A stretch of 32,298 bases of DNA from NCBI GenBank assembly GCA_030595055.1, contig JAUVEB010000005.1, positions 1 to 32,298 of the forward strand, read 5' to 3'. The stretch is from Desulfuromonadaceae bacterium. Its GTDB lineage: Bacteria; Desulfobacterota; Desulfuromonadia; Desulfuromonadales; Geopsychrobacteraceae. Shown piece by piece: positions 31,259 to 32,298 of this stretch (within the stretch, counting starts at the first letter, position 1; each line of letters begins with the position of its first letter). A model generated the notes under the pieces. It saw nothing but the letters and a program-made list of their open reading frames with translations, searched no databases and had not been told where the DNA came from. Made by a program: the position numbers and the translations under genes.

Positions 31259-32298
31259 ATGGAGATTCTCCTGCTTGAACCTTTTCTGGTCGGCTCACAT
31301 GCAGCCTGGGCGAGAGAGTACGCGACGCACAGTCGGCATCAGGTGAAGATTCTCGGTCTGACCGGCCAGTATTGGAAATGGCGGATGCACGGTGGAGCAG
31401 TAACTCTGGCACGTGAGTTTCTGGACGCTGATGATCGACCCGACCTGCTGTTGGCCACTGATATGCTCGACCTGACGACCTTTCTTGCCCTGACCCGCAA
31501 GGTAACGGCCGATATTCCCACCGCACTCTATTTTCACGAAAACCAGCTGACCTATCCATGGTCGCCGACCGATGCCGACCCCGCTCAACACCGAGATGCT
31601 CATTACTCTTTTATCAACTACTCTTCGACATTAGCTGCCGATGCCCTGTTGTTCAATTCCGCTTATCATCGGCGAGACTTCCTGGCCGAACTGCCCGGAT
31701 TTTTAGCGTCGTTTCCCGACCACACAGAGTCCGAGACGGTACAGCAGATCGCCGAGAAAAGCCGCACCCTGCACCTGGGTCTCGAGCTGCGGCAGTTTGA
31801 TGCTTTGCGCCCCGCGCCGGAGAGTGCCGGCAACCGACCGCCGCTGCTGCTCTGGAACCATCGTTGGGAGTACGACAAAAATCCCGAGGAGTTCTTCCGC
31901 GCCCTTTTTGTCCTGCAGGAGCAGGGCGTCGATTTCGAACTGGCCGTGTTGGGAGAATCCTATCGTAAGCAGCCGGCGGTTTTTGCCGAGGCGCGCGAGA
32001 GGCTTGACAGTCGGATTGTCCACTGGGGTTACGCTGAAAGTTTCACCGACTACGCCGCCTGGCTCTGGCGTGCCGATATCCTGCCGGTGACCTCGATTCA
32101 TGATTTCTTCGGTGTCAGCGTGATCCAGGCGATCTATTGCAACTGCCGGCCGCTGTTGCCCAAACGTCTCGCCTATCCTGAACATCTGCCGGAAGAGCAG
32201 CATGGCCGCTATTTTTATACCGACTTCGATGAGTTAGTCGTGCGTCTGACGCAATTGTGTCGGGATGTTGAAGCGTTGCGCAGCGAGAAGGTGCCGTC
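31259..32298 (+). CDS. tRNA-queuosine alpha-mannosyltransferase-like glycosyltransferase (3' end outside window)
   Basis: The track misses this ORF because it runs off the window; 346 codons are open from the ATG at 31259. The N-terminus (MEILLLEPFLVGSHAAWA, then KWRMHGGAVTLA) matches the DUF3524 family, now linked to mannosylation of queuosine in tRNA. FHENQLTYP and YSFINYSS follow. The C-terminal half is a GT-B glycosyltransferase domain with LLLWNHRWEYDKNP and the DFFGVSVIQAIYCN nucleotide-sugar site. It is six bases from ispG, so they are co-transcribed. If the role is right, it modifies queuosine in tRNA-Asp. The queuosine link in bacteria is an inference from the family. Confidence 0.85.
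   Translation, partial: MEILLLEPFLVGSHAAWAREYATHSRHQVKILGLTGQYWKWRMHGGAVTLAREFLDADDRPDLLLATDMLDLTTFLALTRKVTADIPTALYFHENQLTYPWSPTDADPAQHRDAHYSFINYSSTLAADALLFNSAYHRRDFLAELPGFLASFPDHTESETVQQIAEKSRTLHLGLELRQFDALRPAPESAGNRPPLLLWNHRWEYDKNPEEFFRALFVLQEQGVDFELAVLGESYRKQPAVFAEARERLDSRIVHWGYAESFTDYAAWLWRADILPVTSIHDFFGVSVIQAIYCNCRPLLPKRLAYPEHLPEEQHGRYFYTDFDELVVRLTQLCRDVEALRSEKVP

Noticed and set aside
1-32298. CRISPR arrays, tRNA or rRNA genes, prophage or complete insertion sequences.
   Set aside because: I saw no regular direct repeats, tRNA-like folds, rRNA stretches, transposase or phage genes anywhere in the window.

Overview
The window looks like a chromosomal segment of an anaerobic, metal- or electrode-respiring member of the Desulfuromonadales (Geobacter/Desulfuromonas/Pelobacter relatives). 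This rests on gene content: an octaheme tetrathionate-reductase-type cytochrome, a decaheme MtrA/DmsE-type cytochrome beside an MtrB/PioB-type outer-membrane barrel, a c-heme sensor, many stand-alone receiver proteins and a YedF selenium-metabolism protein. The assignment is inferred from protein style, not from a marker gene.

Layout. 1-2.1 kb: the 3' end of a Rep/UvrD helicase converges on an overlapping Nudix pair (nudF-nudC) with a readable promoter. 2.2-7.0 kb: a decayed HDOD start, a PAS histidine kinase, a TTG-started hybrid kinase (REC-PAS-PAS-HisKA-HATPase-REC) and a stand-alone receiver that resembles the hybrid's last domain. 7.1-10.7 kb: a leftward polyamine operon (a pyruvoyl-arginine-decarboxylase homologue lacking its self-processing serine, then speE, speA and a small cytochrome-b5-like protein), followed upstream by a 290-bp nested-palindrome element. 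11.2-16.1 kb: proC; a leftward signalling group (PilH-like receiver, PATAN-like protein, c-heme/HAMP sensor); an AI-2E-family membrane protein coupled to a cyclic-nucleotide-binding protein. 16.3-22.7 kb: uvrC, the octaheme cytochrome, an OB-fold lipoprotein, malQ and a receiver. 22.8-28.2 kb: yedF bracketed by REP-like palindromes, the MtrB-like barrel, the decaheme lipoprotein and a divergent LysR regulator. 28.3-32.3 kb: a small membrane protein, an RlmD/RumA methyltransferase, ispG and a partial tRNA-queuosine mannosyltransferase-like gene that runs off the end.

The most striking feature is the MtrB-like barrel gene at 23661-25931. The ORF track splits it in two, but both pieces lie in the same frame and are separated only by one in-frame UGA at 24090-24092. 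The remaining 142 codons are intact and end in a normal outer-membrane beta-signal. A 16-base-pair hairpin begins five bases after the UGA, with a loop containing GU placed 22 bases downstream, which is the geometry of a bacterial SECIS. The selenium-metabolism gene yedF is the next gene on the same strand. I propose a selenocysteine-containing outer-membrane electron-conduit porin. A simple nonsense mutation is the alternative. The barrel also carries an internal CxxCH heme motif.

The second candidate is the arginine decarboxylase homologue whose Ser-Ser processing site reads Cys-His. It sits in an operon with a complete PLP-type SpeA and may be a pseudoenzyme or regulator.
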